DNA of 64,000 nt from Platanthera guangdongensis (lineage: Eukaryota > Streptophyta > Magnoliopsida > Asparagales > Orchidaceae): positions 60,641,885 to 60,705,884 of the forward strand of contig CM077161.1 in NCBI GenBank assembly GCA_039583875.1. The letters are read 5' to 3'. The number at the start of each line of letters is the position of its first letter. Positions within the stretch are counted from its first letter, which is position 1. The notes below the pieces were generated by a model. The model saw only the letters and a list, made by a program, of their open reading frames with translations. It was not told the DNA's origin and did not search any database. The position numbers and the translations under genes are program-made. Shown here piece by piece: positions 11,796 through 22,304 of the stretch.

Positions 11796-12070
11796 ACTAA
11801 GATTAGACTGAAGAATGTTGTAATCTGTTACATCTATACATTTTTGTAAATCATTGAAAATGTATTAAAAACAATGTTTGAACAATTTTTGATAAATATA
11901 TTCAGAAGAATGTGTCTAATTTCTGTTTGTTCTGTAATGCTGAATGAGTATACATGTGTGCTTTATTACATGTTTAAGTTTACCCTATTACCATATACCT
12001 GCTTTACATCATTCTCTAATTTTTAATTATGAGTGGTGTATATCATTGACTAAGGGTTATGACTTCTCCA
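11796..12070 (+). other. Non-coding 3' leader of element B
   Basis: AT-rich sequence between the third ORF and the purine tract. I see no coding potential or repeat in it. Confidence 0.7.
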
Positions 12071-12083
12071 AATAAGGGGAGAT
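12071..12083 (+). other. Polypurine tract of element B
   Basis: AATAAGGGGAGAT directly abuts the 3' LTR and primes plus-strand synthesis. The same GGGGAGATTG context occurs before the D 3' LTR. Confidence 0.88.
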
Positions 12084-14199
12084 TGTTGGGTACATTGGTC
12101 AAATGTACCTGATTTGAAGAAGCCTCACCTAACTCAATGATATACATCATAATGTATTTGATGTTTGTTTGAGTTACTTGTGCAGGTTAGGTATTCACTG
12201 GACTGAAGCTAAAAGTTTCTAAGTCCATGTGTCGACACCCAGAGGGAAAGTGTCGACACTTGAGAAAGCTTGTGTCGACACCCAGACAAGCAGTGTCGAC
12301 ACTTGGAGTCATTGTGTCGACACCTGGGATGAAGAGTCGACACCAGACAGAAAGTGTCGACACTTGGAGCTGTGTCGACACTCAGTGAAGAAGAATGCAG
12401 AAAAGCTGTGTCGACACTTAGCAGAAGTGTCGACACCTAGAAGAGCTGAGTCTACATCAGAAAGTGTCGACACTTGGAGTTGTGTCGACACTCAGCAAAA
12501 TTCTGCAGAGACTAAGGACAAGTGTCGACACTCAACACAATGTGTCGACACTCAATCAGCTGAGTCAACATTTGAAGAATGTGTCGACACTCAGCACAAT
12601 GTGTCGACACACAAACAGAAGAATCAGTAATTGAAGTAAGTGTCGACACACAACACAATGTGTCGACACTAGGCAGAAGAGTCAACACTTGAAGAAAGTG
12701 TCGACACCCAGCACAATGTGTCGACACTTAGTTAAAGAGTCTACACTTGAAGAAAGTGTCGACACAAGGAGCTGTGTCGACACTTAGCAAAGAACAGAAA
12801 AGTTTACAAAATATTCTAAGTACAAGTGTCGACACTAAGGGAATGTGTCGACAGTCAGCTGAAGAAACAAGATTGAATACTTGTGTCGACACCAAGAAGC
12901 AGTGTCGACACTTGACAGTTTCAACACATGAAGATGTGTCGACACAAAGAACATGTGTCGACACTTAGAAGAATACAGTTAAAGAATGAAGAACAAGTAC
13001 TTGTGTCGACACTCAATTTCAGTGTCGACACATGCAGAAGAATTTGTGTCGAGACATACAGGGAATTGTGTCGACACCTTGTAGACTTGTGTCGACACTT
13101 ACACAACATGTGTCGACACTTGGTCTATAAGTGTCGACACTTAAGAACAGAAAGTCTCGACACTATCTGACAGTTAGAGAATTTCAAGAAGTGACTGGTT
13201 GACATGACAACTGCCGATCCAACCGGTCTACAGCTACTGTCAGAGAAATCAGAAGTCTGTTATGAACCGGACCAGCCGGTTACCATGAAGGAAGCCTATA
13301 AATAGGCACCCATAGTTTACAGAAACTGATTGATTGTTGTTGATGTAAGAATTACAAGTTGTTCTTTCAAGTAGTGAGAATAATTAAAGTGGTTGATCAG
13401 ATCATCAGAAAAGTGATACACAGAGGATCAACACAAGAAGATCTGGCAGTCCAACTGCAGATCTAAGAAGTTGGAGAGAGAGAGCTCCAATCAAGAATTC
13501 AGTCTTTGGAACTAAGGCTGAGAAGAAGGATTCAGAATCATCTAGATCTCAAGAAGCAGAGGTCAAGGATCAACTGCAGAAGATTCAGACTAATTCAGTT
13601 CTAACTCAAGAAGCTTTGAAGGAAGCTAAGTCAGTTTGGATCTAACTGAGTTCTTCCAAAAACTCTTCAAGAAACTCTCAACTCCTCTCTTATTTTCTGA
13701 GTTGTAGAGATAGCTATTGTATTTCTATTTTAACTTGTAGGATCCATTGGATCTGAGAGAATTGTAAGCCTATATTATAAAGGCTGAGGGTAGGGCTTGG
13801 TAGCCTGAGTGTAAGAGTTGAAGAACTCTGAGTGTAGGCCTTAATTGGCTGAGTGTAGGCCTGGGTGGCTGAGTGTAGGCCTTTGTGGCTGAGTGTAAGG
13901 CTTTGGGCCTGAGGTGTAGGAACCTAGTTGGGTTCTGAGATAGTGGAGAAGGTTGGCCGAATCTAGTACACTGCTATATAGGCGAAGGGGGAAAGTGGAT
14001 GTACCCAAAGATTGGGGAACCACTATAAATTAGTGTGTCTGTTGTGCTGTGCTGTGCTGTGGATTAACTGTTTATATTCTGTAATTGTTGTTAGCTGTAG
14101 AATTCTGTGAAATAACTGTTGTGCTGCCAACAAAGTTTTAAAAAGGTTAGGTCACCTATTCACCCCCCCCCTCTAGGTGTTTAGGTACCATATCTTTCA
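12084..14199 (+). repeat. 3' LTR of element B
   Basis: Matches 1001-3117 with about 25 differences by eye, mostly C/T or G/A. It carries the same palindrome array, TATA box and poly-C hairpin. Confidence 0.95.
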
Positions 14200-14204
14200 A
14201 GTGG
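14200..14204. repeat. Target-site duplication of element B, right copy (AGTGG)
   Basis: Pairs with 996-1000. The A LTR continues from here. Confidence 0.95.
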
Positions 14205-14451
14205 ATGTACCCAGATTGGTTGGGGAACCACTATAGCTCCTTGTGTCTTCTGGTTGCTTGTGTTTCTTTTGTTTCTGGCTGTGGCTTGTGATTAGTTTCT
14301 TTTGTAGATTGTGATTATTCTGTGGTTAGATTTACTATTTGCTTCCCTGTTCACATTAGAATACAACAACTGTTGTAAAAATTTTTAGCAAGCATCATAC
14401 TCTATTCACCCCCCCCCCTCTAGAGTATATCAGATCTAACTATAACTTTCA
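14205..14451 (+). repeat. Element A 5' LTR, right part
   Basis: Continues the A LTR from position 1000 and ends AACTTTCA. It contains the poly-C hairpin with stem ATACTCTA (14397-14404) and TAGAGTAT (14421-14428). It matches 19500-19747. Confidence 0.92.
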
Positions 14452-14453
14452 AT

Positions 14454-14465
14454 CGGTATCAGAGC
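14454..14465 (+). other. Primer-binding site of element A, one mismatch
   Basis: CGGTATCAGAGC is the initiator-Met site with its first T changed to C. Confidence 0.8.
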
Positions 14466-14581
14466 CATGTTGGTTAAAAATACCACATCTGAGTGGTTGC
14501 ACAGGCTAACACCTGAACTCAAAGATCCCTAGTTAGATCTGCTTGTTTTGATTTTGTTAATAGAATTTTTCTTCACAAAAC

Positions 14582-16596
14582 ATGGCCCAAAACAAAGATT
14601 ATGCTAGCACCAGACCTCCAGTGTGCAATCTGTCTAAGTTTGTACTTTGGAAAGCAAGGATTAGACTATACATGAATTCTATTGATGAGGACATTTTTAA
14701 TTCGGTTTTGATAGTTTGTCCAAGACCTCCAGAAACACAAGTACAAATGCTGTTTCACCTCCTTCAGGAACAGATGCAGAGATTAAGAAGTGGAAGGTAG
14801 CAGATGCAAAGGCTATGAACATCTTAGCCCAGACTATGTCTGATGACATATTCCAAAAGGTAGCTGAATGCAACTCAGCAAAGGACATCTGGGACAAGCT
14901 ATCTGAAATCGTCTCAGGATCTGCTGATGAAAGAAAAGACAGAAGATCTCACCTCATAACCCAATATGAGAACTTCAAGAAAGGAGAAGCTGAGTCAGTA
15001 GGAGATATGTACAATAGACTCAGTCTCATAGTCAATGAGCTGAAAACCTTGGACAAGGAGATCTCATTGAGTGAGCTAAATGACAAAATCCTAATGTGCT
15101 TCCCAAGCACTTGGGAGTCAAGGATCTGGCCAATCAAGGATGCCAGAAGTCTGAATGAGATTACAACAGAAGCTCTCTTGGGCAAGCTCAAGTCTTATGA
15201 GCTGCTCATTAAGAACAGAGAAGAAGAGCAGAAGGCTGCCTTACCAGCCACAAGAAAAGAAAAGACAATAGCTTTTAAAGCCACTGAAGATCATCCTGAA
15301 GACAAAGTAACAGGCAATGATGAGCTGCTTAGTCTACTGGCTAAAAGATTTTACAAGATGGCCAGGAAGGACTTTAGGAAGAGATCATACAAAGAGCATG
15401 ACAAGTCAAGGTATGACAGATCAAATAATAAAGATATTATTTGCTTTGGTTGCAGGAAACCGGTCCACATTGTGCCTGACTATCCAGAAAATAAAAACAA
15501 GGACAGAAAGGACAGGAAAGAAAGGAGGACAGAAAAAGACTTCAAGAAGAATGGCAATGGCAAACCCTCCTCTAGTAAGAACAAACATACAAGGAAGGGA
15601 TTTGTTGCTGATTCTTGGAGTGAAATAGAAGAAGAATCAGAAGCTTCATCCAACTCCAGTGATGATGAAGATGATGCTGAAGAGAAGGCGTTCTTCATGA
15701 TGGCAATCAATGCCTCTCAACACAATTCTGATGCAGAAGAGTCAGAGTTAGACTCAGAAACTCAATCTGAAGAAGACTAGGTAATTAGTTCTTTTGATTT
15801 CAATTCTGAGGACTTTAAGTCTGAGTTTAAAGCACTATGTTTAGATTTATTAAAATCTGAGAAGGAGATTATCTCCCTCAGAAATCAATTATCTGAACAC
15901 AGTTTCTTAAAATCAGAAAACCTCAAACTCTCTAAGGAGTTGGAGTGCTGTAGGGAGCAGATAGCTTCACTGAAAAGTGAGCTATCAGAGGCCAAAAAGC
16001 TTGAAGAATCCCTTAATGGGAGAAGCATCAAGCTAATGGACATCACAAGCACAGTGAACTCTAGATTCAACAGTACACAAGGCTTGGGTGCTTCATCCAG
16101 CTAACCTATAGTTCTAACAACCCCAATTAAGTTTATTTCTGATAAAGGGAAGGGAGTTGTAGAGGTAGCTAGGAAAAATTCTGATCTACCTAAGAAAACC
16201 AAGATCCAGCAGAAATCGTCGAACGGAGCTCGACGATCGCCGAACGCAGATCGACGATCTCAGGCAAAATCGTCGAACTCAGGTCGACGATCTCAAATTC
16301 CTGAACTCTGCCACAGTCAACCGTCGAATGGAGCTCGACGATCTGACCCAAGATCGTCGAACGCAGCTCAACGATCATCGAACAGAGATCAGAGCTTTGG
16401 AAATTCTTTCAAGGGTAAATCAAAATCCAATACTAGGGGTCCTTCATCCTAAAGATTTAACCCTTATACTGAATGGATAATACCTCCAAGGAGATATCAT
16501 CCTGAAGGTTATAAAAGTCAACCACGGATGTCATTTATTTCTAAATTTAAAGGTTATCAACCTAGGCCCAAGGTAAACTGGGTCAAAAACAAGTGA
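14582..16596 (+). pseudogene. gag: Element A gag, frameshifted and stopped
   Basis: ATG 14582 matches the start of element D gag. A one-base loss near 14732 moves the frame to the one open at 14716-15780. TAG 15778-15780, TAA 16102-16104 and TAA 16450-16452 follow, and the frame ends at TGA 16594-16596. The zinc knuckle near 15441-15482 has lost its last Cys (C-x2-C-x4-H-x4-Y) and a Gly next to the His. The C-terminal part contains a palindrome array translated as Arg/Ser-rich repeats (16215-16385). The element is dead. Confidence 0.9.
16215..16385 (+). repeat. TCGTCGAAC/TCGACGATC palindrome array inside A gag
   Basis: Five to six inverted-repeat units of the type TCGTCGAAC-x5-TCGACGATC sit in the gag frame and read as repeated S-S-N-x-x-R-R-S. 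The same words fill the LTRs of this family. Confidence 0.88.
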
Positions 16597-16612
16597 ATTA
16601 TTTTATATGCAG
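16573..16612 (+). other. 40-nt GT-AG segment at the gag/pol junction of element A
   Basis: An AAG|GTAAAC donor-like and a TATGCAG|GTG acceptor-like site enclose the gag stop. Skipping exactly 40 nt joins gag and pol frames. Element D has the same 40-nt arrangement. A +1 shift at the UGA would give the same frame result. 40 nt is very short for a plant intron, so the mechanism is open. Confidence 0.4.
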
Positions 16613-18619
16613 GTGAAAACCTATCCAACATCAAACCAGCAATGGTATTTGGATAGTGGGTGCTCAAAGCACATGACAGGAAATAGGGACAACCTCACAT
16701 TCTTTAAAGCCAAGCTTGGACCCAAAGTCATATTTGGTGATTCAAACTTTGGACAAACTAAAGGATATGGTGCAGTCCAGATTGGCACAGTCACATTCAA
16801 GAAGGTAGCCTATGTGGAAGGACTGAAGCACAATTTGATCAGTATCAGTCAGCTATGTGATGAAGGCTACCAGGTGACTTTCAACAAAGCCTTATGCAAG
16901 ATCAAGTCAGAGGACAACACAACTGTGTTGACAGGTAAAAGGAAAGGTAACATCTACTTAGTAGATTTTCTTTCAACAGATGTAGATATTTGTCTGTTTA
17001 ACTCTGTTAGTAAACCTAATATTTTATGGCATAAGAGACTAGGGCATATAAACCTTAGAACCATTGTTAGGCTATCCAAGGACAACCTTGTTAGAGGACT
17101 ACCTTCTGGCCCCTACAAGAAGGAAGGACTCTGCAGGGCTTGTCAATTAGGCAAGCAAACAAAAAATAGTTTCAAGTCACTTAATAAGAGTGATTCACCT
17201 AGGATTTTGTATCTGTTACACATGGATGTCTTTGGACCCATTACAGTACAAAGCTTAGGAGGGAAATCTTACACTTTAGTAGTTGTAGATGACTTCTCTA
17301 GATTCACATGGGTGTTCGTTTTGAGGAAGAAGTCTGATAACTTTAAGTGTTTGACGGGGTTTCTCAAATGCATACAGACTAAGTTCAATACTCACATTGC
17401 CCAGATCAGAAGTGATCATGGGACAGAGTTTGATTCTCTTCTTATGTAAGAGTTCTGTCAGAGTGAAGGGATCAGGCACACTTTCTCAGCTCCTAGAACT
17501 CCTCAACAAAATGGGGTAGCTGAAAGGAAAAATAGAAACCTTATTGAATCTGCCACTACATTGTTGTCAGATGCTCACCTTCCTCTATCTTTTTGGGCAG
17601 AGGCAGTGAACACCTCCAACTATGTGCTGAACAGAAGTTTAATACATAAAATAAAGGGCAAGACTCCCTATGAATTACTCAAAGGGAAGAAACATAAAGT
17701 AGATTATTTTAGAATTTTTGTTTATATTTGTTACATACACAATAATGACAAGAAGTACTTAGCAAAATTTCAAGCTAAAGCTGATGAAGGAGTGTTTCTG
17801 GGATACTCCATGATCAGTAAGGCTTATAGGGTATATAATAAATCAAATCTTAAAATTGAAGAATCTGTTCACATATCTTTTGATGAATCTAACATGTCTT
17901 TGAAGGAGAGGAACACTTCTACCATAGAACCTTTGCAGGTACACTCTCTAGCTGAAGACTTGGACAGAATACAAATTACTCAAAAGGATGAAAGCAGTGA
18001 ACATGAAGAAGACATTCAACATCATGAAGAGAAACTTCTTGAAGAGCCAGTTGTTGTACAACAAGAGGAAACAACAACACAGGTTGGTGAACAATTAACA
18101 CCCCCTGTTGATTTAGTAACATCAAGAGACCATCCAATCTCCCAAGTGATTGGAGACATCTCTGCTGGTGTGCAAACCAGAAATCAGGTTAACCAAAACC
18201 TGATGCACACTTGCTTCCTTTCTCAAATTGAACCTCAATCCATTCAAGATGCTGAGCAAGATCCACACTGGATCATTGTAATGCAAGAAGAGCTGCATCA
18301 ATTTGAAAGGAACAAAGTTTGGGAACTAGTACCAAGGCCTAAGGATCACTCCATTGTTGGAACAAAGTGGGTGTTCAGAAACAAATTGGATGATCAAGGA
18401 GTCATTATAAGGAACAAGGCAAGGCTAATTGATCAAGGGTACTCTCAAGAAGAAGGGATAGATTATGACCAGACTTTTGCACCAGTTGCAAGGTTGGAGG
18501 CCATAAGGATCTTCTAGTATATGCAGCACACAAAGACTTCAAAGTATACCGGATGGATGTAAAGAGTGCTTTTCTAAATGGAGACATCAAAGAAGAAGTC
18601 TATGTCAGACAACCCCCAG
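16607..18619 (+). pseudogene. pol: Element A pol, truncated in RT
   Basis: The frame carries protease D-S-G near 16650, the pre-integrase His/Cys region and the integrase core including the TPQQNG context. It is stopped by TAA 17447-17449, where element D has CAA. It continues through the linker into the N-terminal half of reverse transcriptase. A one-base loss near 18516 gives a TAG, and at 18620 the RT sequence runs straight into LTR. The YVDD motif, RNase H, any third ORF, the purine tract and the start of the 3' LTR are missing. Confidence 0.9.
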
Positions 18620-19747
18620 GTTTTCTGAAGAGTTCAACGATTTTCAAGATTCAAATTAGGACAGCTGTGGAATTACTGTCAGCATTTAATTCAGAGATCT
18701 TACAGCCGTTTTCATTTATTCTGGAGCAAGTTTCAAGGAATTATCAAGGAATGTTTTTATTGGACTTTCCTCCAGAAGACAAATGCAATTAAGGAAGTCA
18801 ATGATGACAGGCCAACGGCTATCTTGGACAATGGACAATTTCTATTCAGACAGAAGAAATAAAAGATAATTCTTCAACTTCTGTAATATCAATCCAGTAG
18901 AGAACTCTGAGAAAGAAAAGAAGAGGAATTTTCTCTGCAACAACTCTTACAACAACAATCACACAAGAGAAAGAAAAAGAGCTGCAAACATTTCTCAGTC
19001 TCAAGATTCATACAGAACACCAACACCAAAAGGAGATCAACAAACTGATATCTTCAGATCTCTTTTTGAAGTGTTCAAGGCCATCATCATTCAAGACTCC
19101 AGACACCTCACATTTCAGTTGCTGCTGAAATCATCATTTGCTGGAGATCAATTTTCTGAAGGCCTATCACCCTACTGCAAAGCTTCATTTCCTGAACAAC
19201 TCAAGATCTCAGGGGGAGCTTTGACAACATCACTGAATCCACATAGTCTTCTCACTGTGATTGAGAAAAGAAGACTTTCATCACTCTCTCATCCCCACCT
19301 CTGTAAAGGGTTTTTCAAACTCCCTTCAAAAGTTTGTGTTTGGTTTTTGAGCGCCTTATCAAAATCTCATTGGTGGCAAGACACCTGATCAAAAAATCTG
19401 GTTTGGTTTTTGAGCACCTTATCAAAAGCTCATTGGTGCACAGGACACCTGATCAACTCATCCTGCAGTGGATTCCTACCTAGGGTGGTAGAAGAGTGGA
19501 TGTACCCATATTGGTTGGGGAACAACTATAGCTCCTTGTGTCTTCTGGTTGCTTGTGTTTCTTTTATTTCTAGCTGTGGCTTGTGATTAGTTTCTTTTGT
19601 AGATTGTGATTATTCTGTGGTTAGATTTACTATTTGCTTCCCTGTTCACATTAGAATACAACAATTGTTGTAAAAGTTTTTAGCAAGCACCATACTCTAT
19701 TCACCCCCCCCCCCTCTAGAGTATATCAGATCTAACTCACACTTTCA
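18620..19747 (+). repeat. Element A 3' LTR, 5'-truncated
   Basis: Aligns with 124-1000 plus 14205-14451 at about 97% by eye and ends ACACTTTCA at 19747. The U3 start and the palindrome array are deleted. The next bases GGCAT are probably the right TSD; the left copy would lie before the window. Confidence 0.9.
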
Positions 19748-20857
19748 GGCATGATGTGTGAAGCCTACCCGAACAAAATGGTCTGGATCGGTGTTGTTGC
19801 ATTGCATAAATGGCCGGGGAAGACTCCGTGCGAATGTTTGTTTTTTAGATTTTCTACGGGGTAGATTGCATCAGGGAGCCTTGGGGATTAACCCCAAGGT
19901 GCACCCGAAAAACTGGGCAGATGCGTGATTCTGCCAACTTGGTGGCCTGGGAGCCAACTTGAACATAACCAGGTTATGTGAAGTGTGTGACGGAAACGGG
20001 ACTCGGGAGAAGTTTGACCCGCACATATGGCTTAAATTGTCGTTGCGATGTGAGCAAGGGTTAGACGGAACCGTACCCGTTCTATGTCGTTTGGTTGGAG
20101 CCGTTGGCATAGATGAGGTTCTTCGGCGGTCTATGGCTTAAATTGACGTGACCCATGCCGGGAAGACAAAATGCTCATAGTTTGGCCGTCAAAGTGGCGG
20201 TGGTGAGACTGGAATGTCTATGGCTTAAATTGACGTGACATTTGTCGGTTCACCAGAATGTGCCCTGAGTGCACGGGGCGTGTGGCCATGAGTGCCAACT
20301 CCTGTGATGCATTGTATATATATACTGCTTGGTTATGCTAATAAAGTGCAGGGAAGGAGCATCGCCGCCCCGAATTTGGGGCGGGATCGTTATAATTTGG
20401 TCAGCATTGCTGACCGTTGCTTTGGTTTGCCACCATTGCGGTGGATTATGCTTGCAGGTGCTGCGGAGCCGAGCGGTAAATAGCGGGCTAAAGCCCAAGT
20501 TGCTGTGCTGGCCCTCGAAGTCCTAATGCTTAGTGTTTTCTTTTATTCATGTATGGCCGACCTGCGTGCCGAGGTTTGGAAAACACTTCTATTTGAGTAA
20601 ACAATTGTAAGACCTTAAGGTCATTGTACTTGTGTATTTGTACGTTCATTATGTGGCTTGTTAGTAGACATTCATGCTAGTATTGGGTTCTTTATTAATG
20701 CAACTATTAATTGCTTCCGCTAGAATGACTCTGTGTAGGACATTGGATTGGTTGGATGGTTTCCATTGAGTAACAACCCGGTCTGTCTGTGGTATATGGC
20801 ATCGGGCCCCGGCCGGACCTACTGATATATGTTATGTGACGGATAGGGGGTGTTACA
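19748..20857 (+). repeat. Element C 5' LTR, right portion
   Basis: Aligns end to end with 52108-53217 (both 1110 bp) and ends TGTTACA, followed by the primer site. The left part was displaced by element A. Confidence 0.9.
20364..20540 (+). other. String of short hairpins in the R/U5 part of the C LTR
   Basis: Successive inverted repeats: CGCCCC/GGGGCG near 20366-20383, GGTCAGC/GCTGACC at 20399-20415, CCACC/GGTGG at 20430-20444, GGGC/GCCC near 20485-20496. Element E keeps the same series with altered bases (54440-54600 and 61280-61440). Confidence 0.6.
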
Positions 20858-20860
20858 ATT

Positions 20861-20872
20861 TGGTATCAGACT
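20861..20872 (+). other. Primer-binding site of element C
   Basis: TGGTATCAGACT starts 3 bp after the LTR end and fits a Met tRNA primer. Confidence 0.8.
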
Positions 20873-21081
20873 ACTTATTTCGGTCAGGCTTAACTGAATT
20901 CGTGGGCGAATTCTTTTAAGGGGTGGTGAGCACATGTGTGTACGTCATCGTTATAACAGCAAAAGAACCCATGAATGTCCACTTAGGAATGAAAATACAC
21001 GTGTTTGAGGAACCTGCGTGTTCCTATAATTATTGTTTGCAATTTTTTTTGGTCGCTTAACGGTGTTTTGTACAACTATAG

Positions 21082-22228
21082 GTGACCAGAAGCGGCGCTG
21101 GGCCGTCAAAATGCCATGTTTTTGAGGCTAGTAGTGCACCAAACGATGCTCCTACAACACCTCCATTGGCTGAAACCATACAATTGGTTGCCAAAGCAGT
21201 GTTTGACATGATCAACGCGCAACCTACAAGGCAAATACAGCAGCCCGCTCCTGCGATGGAGCAGGTACCTCTTACAGAGGTTGAGCCGAGAAGAGTGGAG
21301 CAGGTAGTAGTGGAGTCGTTGGTGCCGAAGAGGGAAACCAAGAGACAGCTCAAACACGTTATGAGGTTTAATCCTCCCATGTTCTCGGGGTTGGGAACCC
21401 CATCGCAAGCTGAAGATTGGCTCTCCCGAGTGAAGAGTGTCCTCACAGCTACTGAAACGGAGGAGTGGCAGATCACCATTATAGCTACGTTCCTGTTGGA
21501 TGGAGACACTAGGATGTGGTGGGAGGGTGTGGAGCTGCATCTCTTGAGAGGCAGGCAACTTACAGACGTATCGATGGAGGAGTTCTCGAGACTGTTCTTC
21601 GCTAGGTACCTCCCTTCGACTCAGAGGATAGCTTTGGAGAATGAGTTCTAGAGGTTGGTATATGTAGAGAGTAGGGTGGATGAGTATTTCCACGAGTTTA
21701 CTTGTTTGGGTCGGTACGCTAGCTCCACCATCGCGGATGAGGAGCGCAAGAAAAACCAGTTCTACGAAGGTCTGAGAGATGACTTTAGGCTACTACTCTC
21801 GGGGCCGATGACGCAGGGCTTCTTGACCCTCGTCAACACGGCCCGATCCTTGGAGAAGGACATGAAGAATGTTCAAGCGAAGAAAAGCTTGGGTGATAAG
21901 AAGACGGAGTTCAAGGTGCCGACTACCTCAAAGTCTGTGTACCGTAAGTTCCTTAAGAAGGCTAGGACTTTGGGTCCAGCTCCTTCTTCCGGTGCTTCTG
22001 GGTAGACTACGGGTCGGACCCCGGGTGCATGTATTACTTGTGATTAGCCGGGGCACTTTGCCCGTGACTGCTGGAGTGGACGTCCCAAGTCCGAAAGGAA
22101 GTCAGGAGCAACATATAAAGAGAAGGGCAAGGCGGTGGAGTCAACCGCGTCCCATTATGCTCCGGCTCAACTGAGGGTTTACAATCTTGGCCAACAGGAG
22201 GCCATTAAACAAGCGTATGTTGTGACAG
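21082..22228 (+). pseudogene. gag: Element C gag
   Basis: The gag frame starts right after TAG 21079-21081, which is also the AG of an acceptor-like TATAG|G; no ATG opens it. It contains the retrotransposon gag capsid domain (RQLKHV..FNPP..F to the WWEG region), then a basic segment and a zinc knuckle at 22030-22071. Stops at 21649-21651, 22003-22005 and 22045-22047 (inside the knuckle) kill it. It has nearly the same length as the E gag exon (1147 and 1144 bp). It ends at a donor-like ACAG|GTATGG. Confidence 0.85.
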
Positions 22229-22304
22229 GTATGGTTTAAATTTATAGCAAGTCAAATTGTTTTATACTTGTTATATGCGTGTTACCTTACCACTGCTTGT
22301 TTAG
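22229..22304 (+). other. Predicted 76-nt intron between gag and protease of element C
   Basis: Begins GTATGG after ACAG and ends TTGTTTAG before GATTTG. It is AT-rich, has an in-frame stop, and its removal joins gag (phase 1) to the protease frame, keeping a Val-Thr-Gly run that many Tekay-lineage polyproteins have uninterrupted just before the protease. Element E shows the same at 56321-56398. Confidence 0.65.

Larger units (their letters stand above)
1001..14199 (+). mobile_element. Element B: near-complete Sirevirus-like Ty1/copia retrotransposon, 13.2 kb
   Basis: Two nearly identical LTRs of about 2.1 kb (1001-3117 and 12084-14199) begin TGTTGGGTA and end CTTTCA, flanked by the 5-bp TSD AGTGG. 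Between them lie an initiator-Met primer site, gag, an intact PR-INT-RT-RNaseH pol, and a long third ORF (broken), then a purine tract. Domain order and the third ORF after pol fit the plant Sirevirus/Maximus lineage. About 25 differences between the LTRs by eye (near 1.2%) make it the youngest dated insertion here. It sits inside the 5' LTR of element A. Confidence 0.95.

Noticed and set aside
19871..20526. Short frames in the C LTR
   Set aside because: They lie in the LTR, overlap each other on both strands, and recur in the 3' LTR copy with changed frames.
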